Origin: an uncultured Anaerococcus sp.
Lineage (GTDB): Bacteria > Bacillota > Clostridia > Tissierellales > Peptoniphilaceae
Length of the DNA stretch: 49,940 nt
Direction: 5' to 3'
Assembly: GCF_943912385.1 (NCBI RefSeq)
Contig: NZ_CALTTY010000012.1
Span: 1 to 49,940 of the forward strand
Of the stretch, positions 5,659 to 14,591 are shown one piece after another. Numbering within the stretch: position 1 is the stretch's first letter; each line of letters begins with the position of its first letter. The notes under the pieces are model-generated. The model ran no database searches. It was not told where the DNA came from and worked only from the letters and a program-made list of their open reading frames with translations. The translations under genes were made by a program, and so were the position numbers.

Positions 5659-7389
5659 ATGAATAAATTAGTAGAAAGAATAGAAAAGCTTAAGCCTTTC
5701 TTTGAGAAATTATCGAGAAATATCTACCTAAGGTCAATCAGAGACGGCTTTATCGCTGGTATGCCAGTGGTATTATTTTCAAGTATTTTCATTCTTATCG
5801 CCTTCGTACCAAATGCCTTTGGTGTAGTTTGGTCCGATAGGACTGTAGACCTACTTATGAAGCCTTACAACTACTCAATGGGTATCTTAGGTTTTTTAGT
5901 AGCAGGTACTACAGCCAAGTCCTTTACCGATATGGTAAATAGGACTATGGATAAGAGAAAACAAATCAACTTTATGTCTACCATGCTTGCAGCTATGGTT
6001 GGATTTTTAATCCTTTCGGCAGATCCTGCTGAAGAAGGCGGCTTCTTAAGTGCCTTTATGGGAACTAAGGGTCTTATTACAGCCTTCATATCAGCCTTTG
6101 TAACAGTAAATATTTACAAAGTTTGTATGAGAAACAATGTTACAATCAAGATGCCTAAGGAAGTACCACCAAATATTTCAGCAGTCTTTACAGACTTAAT
6201 TCCATTTTCCCTATCTGTAGTATTACTTTATATAGTAGATATTATAGTGAGGAATATATCAGCTAAGAGTGTTGCTGAGTCAATAAGTTTAGGACTTGCC
6301 CCACTTTTCCAAGCAGCAGATGGTTATCTTGGCCTTACAATCATTTTTGGTGCTATTGCATTTTTCTGGTTTGTGGGTATCCACGGGCCATCAATTGTGG
6401 AACCTGCTATAGCAGCGGTTTCATACTCAAACGTAGAGATAAACCTTGGCCTAATGCAGGCGGGAGAGCATGCTGATAAGGTAATTACATCTGGTACACA
6501 GATGTTTATCGCAACCCTTGGTGGTACAGGTGCGACCCTGGTCGTACCATTTCTCTTTATGCTTTTAGCCAAGTCAAAGAGAAATAAGGTTGTAGGAAGG
6601 GCATCAGTTGTTCCAACCTTCTTCGGTGTAAATGAGCCAATCTTATTTGGTGCTCCAATAGTTTTAAACCCAGTTTTCTTTATACCATTTATCCTTGCTC
6701 CAATTGTGAATGTATGGATATTTAAGTTCTTTGTAGATACACTGGGCATGAACAGCTTTACAACTAACCTTCCATGGACAACACCAGCTCCACTGGCCAT
6801 GCTTCTAGGACTTAACTTCCAAGTTAAGGCGATAATTTTAATCATTGTCTTGCTATTAGTAGATACTCTTATTTACTATCCTTTCTTTAAGGTATATGAC
6901 CAACAAATTTTAGAAGAAGAAAGGTCAGGAAAGACAGATGGTTCTAGCGAACTTCAAGAAAAAGTAAAGGCTAATTTTGATACTAAAAAAGCTGATAAAA
7001 TTTTAGAAGAAAACAAAAAAGAAGAAAAAGTAGAAGCGACAGCTCCAAGCAAAACACTTGCAGATGACGAGCCAATAAATGTACTTGTCCTATGTGCGGG
7101 TGGAGGTACAAGTGGTCTTCTTGCTAATGCCTTAAACGAAGCCGCAGAAGAGCATGGAGCAGATGTGTCAGCTGTGGCAGGTAGCTACGGTGCTCACAGG
7201 GATATACTTCCTGACTTCGACCTTGTAATTCTTGCTCCACAAGTTGCTTCAAACTACGATGATATGAAACAGGAAACCGATCCACTGGGAATCAAGTTAG
7301 TTAAGACCCAAGGGGCCCAATATATTGGCTTATCTAGGGACGGACAAGCTTCACTTGATTTCGTAAAAGAAAGTATGAGAAATGCGTAA
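5659..7389 (+). CDS. lacE: PTS lactose-specific IICB (LacE)
   Basis: A 576-aa membrane permease that imports lactose and phosphorylates it to lactose-6-phosphate. Residues 1 to about 420 form the multi-helix IIC domain (RDGFIAGMPVVLFSSIF near the start; FGVNEPILFGAP in the sugar-binding region). A charged linker rich in Glu and Lys follows, and the C-terminal IIB domain carries the phosphorylated Cys479 in VLVLCAGGGTSG. Its length is typical of LacE. It starts four bases after lacF, and its end overlaps the start of lacG by eight bases, so translation is probably coupled. Confidence 0.97.
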   Translation: MNKLVERIEKLKPFFEKLSRNIYLRSIRDGFIAGMPVVLFSSIFILIAFVPNAFGVVWSDRTVDLLMKPYNYSMGILGFLVAGTTAKSFTDMVNRTMDKRKQINFMSTMLAAMVGFLILSADPAEEGGFLSAFMGTKGLITAFISAFVTVNIYKVCMRNNVTIKMPKEVPPNISAVFTDLIPFSLSVVLLYIVDIIVRNISAKSVAESISLGLAPLFQAADGYLGLTIIFGAIAFFWFVGIHGPSIVEPAIAAVSYSNVEINLGLMQAGEHADKVITSGTQMFIATLGGTGATLVVPFLFMLLAKSKRNKVVGRASVVPTFFGVNEPILFGAPIVLNPVFFIPFILAPIVNVWIFKFFVDTLGMNSFTTNLPWTTPAPLAMLLGLNFQVKAIILIIVLLLVDTLIYYPFFKVYDQQILEEERSGKTDGSSELQEKVKANFDTKKADKILEENKKEEKVEATAPSKTLADDEPINVLVLCAGGGTSGLLANALNEAAEEHGADVSAVAGSYGAHRDILPDFDLVILAPQVASNYDDMKQETDPLGIKLVKTQGAQYIGLSRDGQASLDFVKESMRNA

Positions 7390-8785
7390 ATTACCAGAAG
7401 ATTTTATATTTGGCGGCGCAACAGCTGCCTACCAATGCGAAGGTGCAACCAAGACAGATGGTAAAGGGCCAGTAGCCTGGGATAAGTACCTAGAAGAAAA
7501 CTACTGGTACACCGCAGAGCCAGCTAGTGATTTTTACCACAAATATCCGGTAGATCTAAAACTTGCTGAAGAATTTGGAGTAAACGGTATAAGAATATCC
7601 ATAGCTTGGTCTAGGATATTCCCACAAGGATTTGGAGAAGTCAACCAAAAAGGGGTTGACTTCTACCACAAAGTTTTCAAAGAGTGCCACAAAAGAGGGG
7701 TAGAGCCTTTTGTAACTCTCCACCACTTTGATACTCCAGAAGCTCTTCATTCAGATGGAGACTTCCTGAATAGGGAAAATATTGAACACTTTGTAGATTA
7801 TGCCAAGTTCTGCTTTGAAGAATTTAAGGAAGTGAATTATTGGACAACCTTTAATGAAATAGGTCCAATAGGAGACGGTCAGTACCTAGTTGGAAAATTC
7901 CCTCCAGGAATCCAGTACGATCTGGCTAAGGTATTTAGGTCCCATCATAACATGATGGTTGCCCATGCGAAAGCCATCCTTCATTATAAGGAAAAAGAAT
8001 ATGATGGGGAAATTGGAATCGTCCACGCTCTTCCAACCAAATACCCATACGACCCAACAGATGAAAGAGATGTAAGGGCAGCGGAGCTTGAAGATATTAT
8101 CCACAATAAATTTATCCTAGATGCAACCTACCTTGGGGACTACTCAAAAGAAACCATGGACGGGGTTAAGGAAATCCTTGATGAAAATGGTGGTAGCCTT
8201 GATATTAGGAATGAAGATATTGAAATACTAACAAAAGCTAAGGACCTAAATGACTTTTTAGGAATAAACTACTACATGAGTGACTGGATGGCTCATTTTG
8301 ATGGAGAAACTAAGATTACCCACAATGGCAAGGGTGATAAGGGTGGATCTGTTTATCAAATCAAGGGGGTAGGCCAGAGAAGATTTGATGTAGACGTTCC
8401 AAGAACTGATTGGGATTGGATGATTTATCCAAAGGGTCTTTATGATCAAATCATGAGGGTGAAAAGAGATTATCCAAATTATAAGAAAATTTACATTACA
8501 GAAAATGGTTTAGGCTATAAGGATAAATTTGAAGATAATACAGTCTATGATGATGAAAGAATTGACTACATCAAACAGCACTTTGAGGCAATTTGTGATG
8601 CTATAGATGACGGAGCCAATGTGAAAGGCTACTTCCTATGGTCTTTAATGGATGTATTTTCTTGGTCAAATGGCTATGAAAAGAGATATGGCCTATTTTA
8701 TGTAGACTTCGATACTCAGGAAAGATATCCTAAGAAATCGGCCTACTGGTATAAGGACCTTGCAGAAACAAAGGAGCTTAAGTAA
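7382..8785 (+). CDS. lacG: 6-phospho-beta-galactosidase (LacG)
   Basis: 467-aa GH1 enzyme that hydrolyses lactose-6-phosphate to glucose and galactose-6-phosphate. The acid/base is Glu159 (TTFNEIG) and the nucleophile Glu374 (YITENG). The phosphate-binding set known from the Lactococcus enzyme (Ser428, Lys435, Tyr437) is present one position earlier as Ser427, Lys434 and Tyr436 in VFSWSNGYEKRYG. Unlike the GH1 protein at the head of the operon, all usual active-site blocks are intact (AAYQCEG, LHHFDTPE). It overlaps lacE by eight bases and precedes lacR by 34. Confidence 0.97.
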   Translation: MRKLPEDFIFGGATAAYQCEGATKTDGKGPVAWDKYLEENYWYTAEPASDFYHKYPVDLKLAEEFGVNGIRISIAWSRIFPQGFGEVNQKGVDFYHKVFKECHKRGVEPFVTLHHFDTPEALHSDGDFLNRENIEHFVDYAKFCFEEFKEVNYWTTFNEIGPIGDGQYLVGKFPPGIQYDLAKVFRSHHNMMVAHAKAILHYKEKEYDGEIGIVHALPTKYPYDPTDERDVRAAELEDIIHNKFILDATYLGDYSKETMDGVKEILDENGGSLDIRNEDIEILTKAKDLNDFLGINYYMSDWMAHFDGETKITHNGKGDKGGSVYQIKGVGQRRFDVDVPRTDWDWMIYPKGLYDQIMRVKRDYPNYKKIYITENGLGYKDKFEDNTVYDDERIDYIKQHFEAICDAIDDGANVKGYFLWSLMDVFSWSNGYEKRYGLFYVDFDTQERYPKKSAYWYKDLAETKELK

Positions 8786-8819
8786 GTAGTTAACATAAGC
8801 TCTCAGAATAGGAAAGCAA

Positions 8820-9569
8820 ATGTTAAAAGAAGAAAGACAGAGAATAATTCTAGATAAGTTAAAAGAAAATGATATTATCCAGGTTTCCCAGATGACTGAT
8901 CTCCTTGATGTGACTGACATGACTATAAGGCGTGACCTTAAGGAGCTTGAAGATAAAAAACTACTTATCAGAATCCATGGCGGGGCTAGCAAGATTGATA
9001 AGGCCTTGCCTAGGGAGTTTTCCAATGAGGAAAAACGCCTTAAGAATAAAGAACTTAAGATGGAAATTGCAGAAAAAATCAGTGAAATATTAATACCTGA
9101 GCAAAATATCTATCTGGGTGCTGGTACGACAATAGAGTATGTGAGTGAATTTCTAGGTGACAAGAATCTAAATATTTTTACCAACTCTCTTTATCTTTTT
9201 AGGAAACTAGTCTTTCTTGACAAGGTGAATGTCAAGCTAATTGGGGGAGAATTTAGGAAGGTTACAGGTGCCTTTGTTGGTGCCCTAAGCCTTGACCTTG
9301 TCTCAAAGATGAGATTTAACCAGGCCTTTATAGGTGTAAATGGTGTAAATAAGGGCAAGGCCTATACCTATAGCCCAGAAGAGGGAATCTTACAAAAGAT
9401 GATTCTTGAAAACTCCTTTGATAGGTACTTGGTGGCAGATTCTTCTAAGCTTGGCTATGAAGACTTGTATCATTTTTATAATTTAGAAGATGCAAGGTTT
9501 ATCACGGATTCTAAAATTACAAAAAAGCAAAGAGAAGATATAGAAAAATACACTAACATAATTAAATAG
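8820..9569 (+). CDS. lacR: DeoR-family repressor (LacR)
   Basis: 249-aa transcription factor. The N-terminal winged helix-turn-helix (about residues 5-57: ERQRIILDKL, VSQMTDLLDVTDMTIRRDLKEL) is the DeoR signature. The C-terminal sugar-phosphate sensor domain has GAGTTIEY, then GGEFRKVTGAFVG, and ADSSKLG. In the known lac systems LacR represses until tagatose-6-P accumulates; I infer the same here, acting on the repeats around the promoter at 2751-2843. Here it lies inside the operon between lacG and lacC, whereas in streptococci and staphylococci it is at the head. AGGAAAG precedes the ATG. Confidence 0.9.
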   Translation: MLKEERQRIILDKLKENDIIQVSQMTDLLDVTDMTIRRDLKELEDKKLLIRIHGGASKIDKALPREFSNEEKRLKNKELKMEIAEKISEILIPEQNIYLGAGTTIEYVSEFLGDKNLNIFTNSLYLFRKLVFLDKVNVKLIGGEFRKVTGAFVGALSLDLVSKMRFNQAFIGVNGVNKGKAYTYSPEEGILQKMILENSFDRYLVADSSKLGYEDLYHFYNLEDARFITDSKITKKQREDIEKYTNIIK

Positions 9570-9608
9570 AAGTTTATACAAAAGTTGTCTAAAATCAAAG
9601 GAGAAATG

Positions 9609-10535
9609 ATGATTTTAACTATAACAGCAAATCCTTCTGTGGATATGTCCTACCAGCTGGATAAGTTTAATATAGACGGGGTTACAAGAACAGACAAAGT
9701 AATCAAACACGCTGGCGGCAAGGGAATCCACGTGGGTTATGTCCTTAATGATCTCGGAAAAAAAGCTGTCCATTCAGGTTTTGTTGGAGGAAAGCTTGGT
9801 GAATTTATAGAAGAAGGTCTTGAAGATAAGGGCCAAGAAGCAAGATTTATTAAGGTAAAAGAGCCAACAAGAAATTGCCTTGCCATCCTTCATGAAGGCA
9901 AACAAACAGAAATCCTAGAAGCAGGACCAACAATAAGCGGTAGTGAAAGAGATGAATTTATTGAAGAACTTGATAAAATTAGCGAAGACTGTTCAGTTAT
10001 TTCCATGTCAGGATCCCTTCCGAAAGGTCTTGACCCAAGTTTTTATGAAGAAATAATCGCCTACGGCAAAAGTCACAATAAATTTGTGGCAGTTGACACA
10101 TCAGGCCAGACCCTAAAAGATGTGGTAAATTCCGATATAAAACCTGATCTTATAAAACCAAATGAGACAGAAGTGGCAGACTTATTAGGTGAAGAAATCA
10201 CCAAAGATAACATCAAGGAAGCCCTAAAAAAAGCTCCTCTAAAAGATATAGAATATGTAATCGTATCTCTAGGCAAAGACGGTGCAGTCGTTAAGGTAGG
10301 AGATAGGATTTATAAGGCAAGCGTACCAGAAGTTAAGGCTATAAACCCAGTCGGTAGCGGTGATTCATCCCTGGCAGGGGCAATATTTGCTATAGATCAA
10401 GGAAAAAATCCTGAAGATGTAATAAAAACATCAATGACCTGTGGACTTTTAAATGTACTCACAGAAGAAATTGCCCATATAGAAATAGAAAAGTTTGACA
10501 AATACTACGAAGAGATCCTAGTGGAGGAAATATAA
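9609..10535 (+). CDS. lacC: Tagatose-6-phosphate kinase (LacC)
   Basis: 308-aa PfkB-family kinase producing tagatose-1,6-bisphosphate. The start at ATG 9609 is chosen because it gives the family-typical MILTITANPSVD and lies five bases after AAAGGAG; an adjacent ATG at 9606 is possible. The first PfkB signature is GGKGIHVGYVLNDLG, and the second reads NPVGSGDSSLAGAI, with the Asp acting as catalytic base. By sequence alone 1-phosphofructokinase is similar, but the position between lacR and lacD makes LacC the clear reading. It stops three bases before lacD. Confidence 0.93.
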   Translation: MILTITANPSVDMSYQLDKFNIDGVTRTDKVIKHAGGKGIHVGYVLNDLGKKAVHSGFVGGKLGEFIEEGLEDKGQEARFIKVKEPTRNCLAILHEGKQTEILEAGPTISGSERDEFIEELDKISEDCSVISMSGSLPKGLDPSFYEEIIAYGKSHNKFVAVDTSGQTLKDVVNSDIKPDLIKPNETEVADLLGEEITKDNIKEALKKAPLKDIEYVIVSLGKDGAVVKVGDRIYKASVPEVKAINPVGSGDSSLAGAIFAIDQGKNPEDVIKTSMTCGLLNVLTEEIAHIEIEKFDKYYEEILVEEI

Positions 10536-10538
10536 GCA

Positions 10539-11525
10539 ATGAAAATATCAAAAGCAAAATATGAAAACCTAAAAAAACTATCCAATGAAGATGGGGTAAT
10601 AGCAGCCCTTGCCATAGACCAAAGAGGATCTATGGAAAAAATGATGGGAAAAGCAAACCCAGAATTAAACAACGTTGAAGGCATATCAGCCTTTAAAAAA
10701 TTAGTTGCAGAAAAACTAACCCCGTACGCTTCATCAATCCTAATAGATCCAATCTATGGCCTAAAAGGAATAGAAGCGAAAGACTCAAATGCTGGCCTAA
10801 TTCTTTCCTATGAACAAACAGGATATGATGAATACGACGAAGAAAGGCTACCAAGACTAATCGAGCTTCAAAGCGGTCTTAGACTAAAAGAAAAGGGAGC
10901 AAATGGAATCAAAGTCCTACTTTACTACGATGTAGACGACAAAGAAGAAACAAACGAAAAGAAAAAAGCTTGGGTAGAAAGAGTAGGATATGAATGCAAG
11001 GCCTTAGGACTACCATACTTCCTAGAAATCTTAACCTATGACGCAAAAATGGAAAGTGAAAAAACTCCAGAATATGCGAAAATTAGACCGGGAAAGGTAA
11101 TTGAAGCTACAAGAGAATTTTCTGACCCAAGATACCTAGTAGACGTATTAAAACTAGAAGCACCAGTAGACATGAATCACCTAGCTGGCTACGGTGAAAA
11201 AGAAGCTCTATATACAAAGGAAGAAGCCCTAAAATTCTTCAAAGACCAATCAGGCGCCACAGACCTACCATTTATCTACCTATCAGGAGGAATCAGCGCA
11301 TCTCTCTTCCAAGACATGCTAAGACTAGCCAAAGAAAGTGGAGCGAAATTTAACGGAGTCCTATGCGGAAGGGCAACATGGAGAGATTCTGTAGATATAT
11401 ACGGCAAAGACCAAGATGAAGCGGCTAAATGGTTAGATGAAACAGGCAAGGAAAACATCACAAGCCTAAACGAAGTATTAAAAGAAACAGCTTATTCTGT
11501 ATTTGACAAGATAGAAGAAGCTTAA
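10539..11525 (+). CDS. lacD: Tagatose-1,6-bisphosphate aldolase (LacD)
   Basis: 328-aa class I aldolase that splits tagatose-1,6-bisphosphate into dihydroxyacetone phosphate and glyceraldehyde-3-phosphate, the last step of the pathway. The N-terminal ALAIDQRGSMEKM block and the Schiff-base Lys205 in VLKLEAPVD agree with the known LacD family, and the length is normal. It begins three bases after lacC and is followed directly by a strong terminator, so it is the last gene of the operon. Confidence 0.96.
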   Translation: MKISKAKYENLKKLSNEDGVIAALAIDQRGSMEKMMGKANPELNNVEGISAFKKLVAEKLTPYASSILIDPIYGLKGIEAKDSNAGLILSYEQTGYDEYDEERLPRLIELQSGLRLKEKGANGIKVLLYYDVDDKEETNEKKKAWVERVGYECKALGLPYFLEILTYDAKMESEKTPEYAKIRPGKVIEATREFSDPRYLVDVLKLEAPVDMNHLAGYGEKEALYTKEEALKFFKDQSGATDLPFIYLSGGISASLFQDMLRLAKESGAKFNGVLCGRATWRDSVDIYGKDQDEAAKWLDETGKENITSLNEVLKETAYSVFDKIEEA

Positions 11526-11531
11526 AGCAAG

Positions 11532-11555
11532 AGCTCTGGGAGACCGGAGCTTTTT
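11532..11555 (+). terminator. Terminator of the lac operon
   Basis: AGCTCTGG, GAGA loop, CCGGAGCT, then T5, seven bases after lacD. Confidence 0.92.
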
Positions 11556-11887
11556 ATATAAAATAAGCTAGAACCATGGCTTAATCGATAATAAGATAAG
11601 ATAATTTTAACAGATTAGAAAAGATCCTAAGAGACTTATTTATCAATGGAATGGGTATTGTTTTAATAGTGGGATAGTGATAAATAAGAAATCATTGAAG
11701 TAAATAAATGAAAAATCGTTAAATTATAGGAGAAGAATTGCCTTGCAGAAATTTGCAGGGTTTTTTCTTCTGGAAAACCTATATCAAGCTTTACAAATCT
11801 AACATTAATGATAAGATAAAAAAGATTAGCTAAAACTATTTTTTGAAAGAAAAATATTTTGATATAAATATTAACTAGGAGCTTAGA
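11556..11887. other. Gene-free stretch with two hairpins
   Basis: About 330 bases without a supported gene. CTTATTTATCA (11635-11645) matches TGATAAATAAG (11678-11688) as an inverted repeat around a 32-base loop. CCTTGCA...TGCAGGG near 11740-11760 followed by six T is a second terminator-like hairpin. No promoter clear enough to name was seen before brnQ. Confidence 0.5.
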
Positions 11888-13219
11888 ATGAAAGAAAAAA
11901 ATAGGGACAAATTAAGTATAATTGAGTTGGTTTTAAGCGGAGGAGCCTTATTTTCTATGCACTTTGGGGCATCGAGTATGGTTTGGCCCATGAATTGGGG
12001 CAAGGAAAGTGGGAGTTCTGTCCTTCCTGCTTTTGCTGGTGCTTTTATTAGCTCAATCCTCCTTGTTTTTATTGCCTACCTTGCTCTTTCTAAGGGCAAT
12101 TATAGGGAATTAACAAGGAAGGTCTTGGGCAAGAAAATGGGAAATTTTTATACAGGTCTTACCATAGCGATTTTGGGTCCTCTTTATGTTATACCAAGGA
12201 TGAGTGCTGCAGCTCGGGATAGTTTTCTCCGTGCCTTTAGTCTTAGTTTCAAGAGTCCTGTCCCTCTTTTTATCTTTACGCTTTGCTTTTATCTCTTGAC
12301 TTATTTTTTCTTGGCAAAGCCTGGTAAGGAGATGGAAAAGATTGCAAAAATGCTTTTTCCTTTTTTGCTAACAGTTGTTATCTTTATAGTAACCAAGGGC
12401 TTTATTAGTCCTCTAAGCGAGCCTATAGGAAAAACTTATCCTGGGTCAGCCTTTACTTATGGTTTTACCAATGGTTATGCTACAGCAGAAATCCTATGTG
12501 CCTTAATTTTTGGTATGGTAGTTATAGATAACCTAGAAAAAAAGGGAATAGGAAAAGATAAGATAAAAGCTAATATGATAAGGGTTGGGGCACTTGGCCT
12601 TTCAATGCTGACTTTTACCCATTTTTCCCATATGTGGATAGGAGCCCATACGCCTAGGGCCTTTGAGGACTTATCTTACACGGGTCTTTACACTGCTGTA
12701 GCGGCAAGCTTTTATGGAAAAATTGGAGGGATTTTATTTTCTGCCAGCCTATTTTTTGCAGCCCTCACAACGGCTATTGGTATGACTTCAGGATGTGCGA
12801 GATTTTTTGTGGATACTAGTCAGGGCAAATATTCATATAAAAGAATATCTGTGGTTATTTTAGTCCTAAGTGTTATTTTTGGGTCGCTAGGACTAGCCAA
12901 TATTTTAGACCTTCTGGGTCCCATCCTTGATGGGGTTTACCCTGCAGCTATAGTCCTTGTAATGTTTTTTGCCCTACCTCCCAATACAGAAAGTGAAAAA
13001 TATATAAGGGCTTGTAGGTTTGCTATGGTAACTGCCATGGTCTTTGGTCTAATAGATAGCCTTTGGAAGTATATGGTTAGATTTAATATCAATCCCCTAG
13101 GTTTTCTTAGTTTTTATGAAAAAATCCCCCTAGCAAAATCTTCCCTTCTTTGGATACCTTGGGCCTTTTTATTTTTCCTACTGGGTCTGTTTACCTATAG
13201 GGAAAAGTCTAATTTCTAG
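11888..13219 (+). CDS. brnQ: Branched-chain amino acid transporter, BrnQ family
   Basis: 443-aa integral membrane protein of the LIVCS family, which takes up leucine, isoleucine and valine with sodium. Family features are the glycine-rich first helix (GGALFSMHFGASSMVWP), the re-entrant-like GPLYVIPR block, and FFAALTTAIGMTSGCARFF. About twelve hydrophobic segments are visible. AGGAGCTTAGA precedes the ATG. It stands alone, with the lac terminator far upstream and a UDG-family gene 69 bases downstream. Confidence 0.88.
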   Translation: MKEKNRDKLSIIELVLSGGALFSMHFGASSMVWPMNWGKESGSSVLPAFAGAFISSILLVFIAYLALSKGNYRELTRKVLGKKMGNFYTGLTIAILGPLYVIPRMSAAARDSFLRAFSLSFKSPVPLFIFTLCFYLLTYFFLAKPGKEMEKIAKMLFPFLLTVVIFIVTKGFISPLSEPIGKTYPGSAFTYGFTNGYATAEILCALIFGMVVIDNLEKKGIGKDKIKANMIRVGALGLSMLTFTHFSHMWIGAHTPRAFEDLSYTGLYTAVAASFYGKIGGILFSASLFFAALTTAIGMTSGCARFFVDTSQGKYSYKRISVVILVLSVIFGSLGLANILDLLGPILDGVYPAAIVLVMFFALPPNTESEKYIRACRFAMVTAMVFGLIDSLWKYMVRFNINPLGFLSFYEKIPLAKSSLLWIPWAFLFFLLGLFTYREKSNF

Positions 13220-13288
13220 ACGGTACAAGTTTTTGAAACTTTGGGATTTTTGGGTAAATAGATACTTAGAGACAGGTAAGGAGTTTTT

Positions 13289-13861
13289 ATGAATGCAAAA
13301 GATGTAGTTAAAAAATTAAAGAAGGATTCGAGGAATAAAACTTATACAGATAAGGGAATAGACCCGATTTTTCAGCTTAATACCAAGTCTAAAATTTTAA
13401 TAATCGGCCAGGCTCCGGGGAAGAAAGTTGAAGAAACAGGTGTTTTATTTAATGACAAGAGTGGGGAGAATTTAGTTGATTGGCTAGGGATTAGTATGGA
13501 CGACCTCCATAGTGAAGAATTTTCGATAATTCCCATGGATTTTTACTTTCCTGGTAAGGGAAAGTCTGGCGATAAGGCTCCGAGGAAGTTTATAGCAGAA
13601 GAATATCATCCACTTTTATTAGAGGAGCTTAAAAGTGTGAGACTTACGATTCTTATAGGGGCTTTCGCCCAGAAGTTTTATCTTAAGGATGGGTTTAAGA
13701 AAAATCTCACCGAGACAGTGAAATCTTATGAGGAATATTTGCCAGAATATTTTCCCATCGTCCACCCAAGTCCATTAAATAACAGGTGGCAGGCTAAGAA
13801 TAAGTTTTTCAAAGAGGAAACTTTGCCGAAATTAAAAGAAATTGTCAGTGAGATTCTTTAA
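13289..13861 (+). CDS. Uracil-DNA glycosylase family protein
   Basis: 190 aa. IIGQAPGKKVEETGVLFNDKSG matches the first motif of the family 4/5-like uracil-DNA glycosylase superfamily, and IVHPSPLN near the C-terminus is the second. The central LTILIGAFAQKFYL strand fits as well. It lacks the four Cys of the iron-sulfur cluster found in family 4/5 enzymes, so it belongs to the short UDG-like branch whose repair activity is less certain. AAGGAG lies six bases before the ATG. Confidence 0.8.
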   Translation: MNAKDVVKKLKKDSRNKTYTDKGIDPIFQLNTKSKILIIGQAPGKKVEETGVLFNDKSGENLVDWLGISMDDLHSEEFSIIPMDFYFPGKGKSGDKAPRKFIAEEYHPLLLEELKSVRLTILIGAFAQKFYLKDGFKKNLTETVKSYEEYLPEYFPIVHPSPLNNRWQAKNKFFKEETLPKLKEIVSEIL

Positions 13862-13913
13862 GAAACCTTAGTATATAATTATATTTAAAAACAGAAACAG
13901 AAAGGATTATGAA

Positions 13914-14201
13914 ATGAAAAAAATCAGCGCAAACACAATAGATGGCAAATTTGAACACCTAGTAGACGAAGAAAATTTACAAGTAACCCATTTACAAATA
14001 AAAAGGGGCGATCAAATTCCAAGTCACAAGTCAGATAAGAGTGTTGTGGTTGTTATATACAAGGGCAGGGTTAACTTTGAAGGTGAAAATGAAAGTGTGA
14101 CCATAGTACCTGGGGATATAATAACAATGAAACCTAGCGAAATGCATGTTCTCAAAGCCTTAGAAGATAGTGATTTAATGGTTATCAAGGCTAGGATATA
14201 A
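13914..14201 (+). CDS. Small cupin-domain protein
   Basis: 95 aa with a single double-stranded beta-helix. The first cupin motif is degenerate (IPSHKSDKSVVVVIYKGRVNF, a single His), and the second, PGDIITMKPSEMHVLKAL, keeps one His. With few metal ligands it may bind a small molecule or be structural rather than enzymatic. Preceded by GAAAGGA. There is no operon partner that identifies a role. Confidence 0.7.
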   Translation: MKKISANTIDGKFEHLVDEENLQVTHLQIKRGDQIPSHKSDKSVVVVIYKGRVNFEGENESVTIVPGDIITMKPSEMHVLKALEDSDLMVIKARI

Positions 14202-14364
14202 GAGCCTAGACTTAAGATTAATACTTATTAGATTTAACTTTATCCCTTTTAGAATATCAAAGATATCCGATACTTAACAAGTAAACGAAGCTAATTAAAA
14301 TAATGGTAATTATCACTAAAAAGGTATTAATTTAATAGTAGACTTATTAAAATAGAAGGAATTT

Positions 14365-14562
14365 ATGGAGAAATTTAAGAAAATTATCACCATCATATAC
14401 TATATGGCCCTTATTGTTGTTGCCTCTAATGCCTTGGCTACGAGGGACAAGCTGCTGATTAGACTGTTTGCGGCTATAGTTTTGGTAATAAGCCTTAGCA
14501 AAATTTTTAAAAAGGAAACTTGGATTAGCTTATTTGATAATGATACAAGCAAGTTTGACTAG
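14365..14562 (+). CDS. Small membrane protein of unknown function
   Basis: 65 aa with two hydrophobic segments (about 8-25 and 33-47) separated by TRDKLLIR, and a charged tail. AGAAGGAA precedes the ATG. It lies 29 bases upstream of nagA in the same direction and may share its transcript. I do not recognise the family. Confidence 0.6.
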   Translation: MEKFKKIITIIYYMALIVVASNALATRDKLLIRLFAAIVLVISLSKIFKKETWISLFDNDTSKFD

Positions 14563-14591
14563 GTGTAGGTTTGGATAGATAAGGAGGATTT

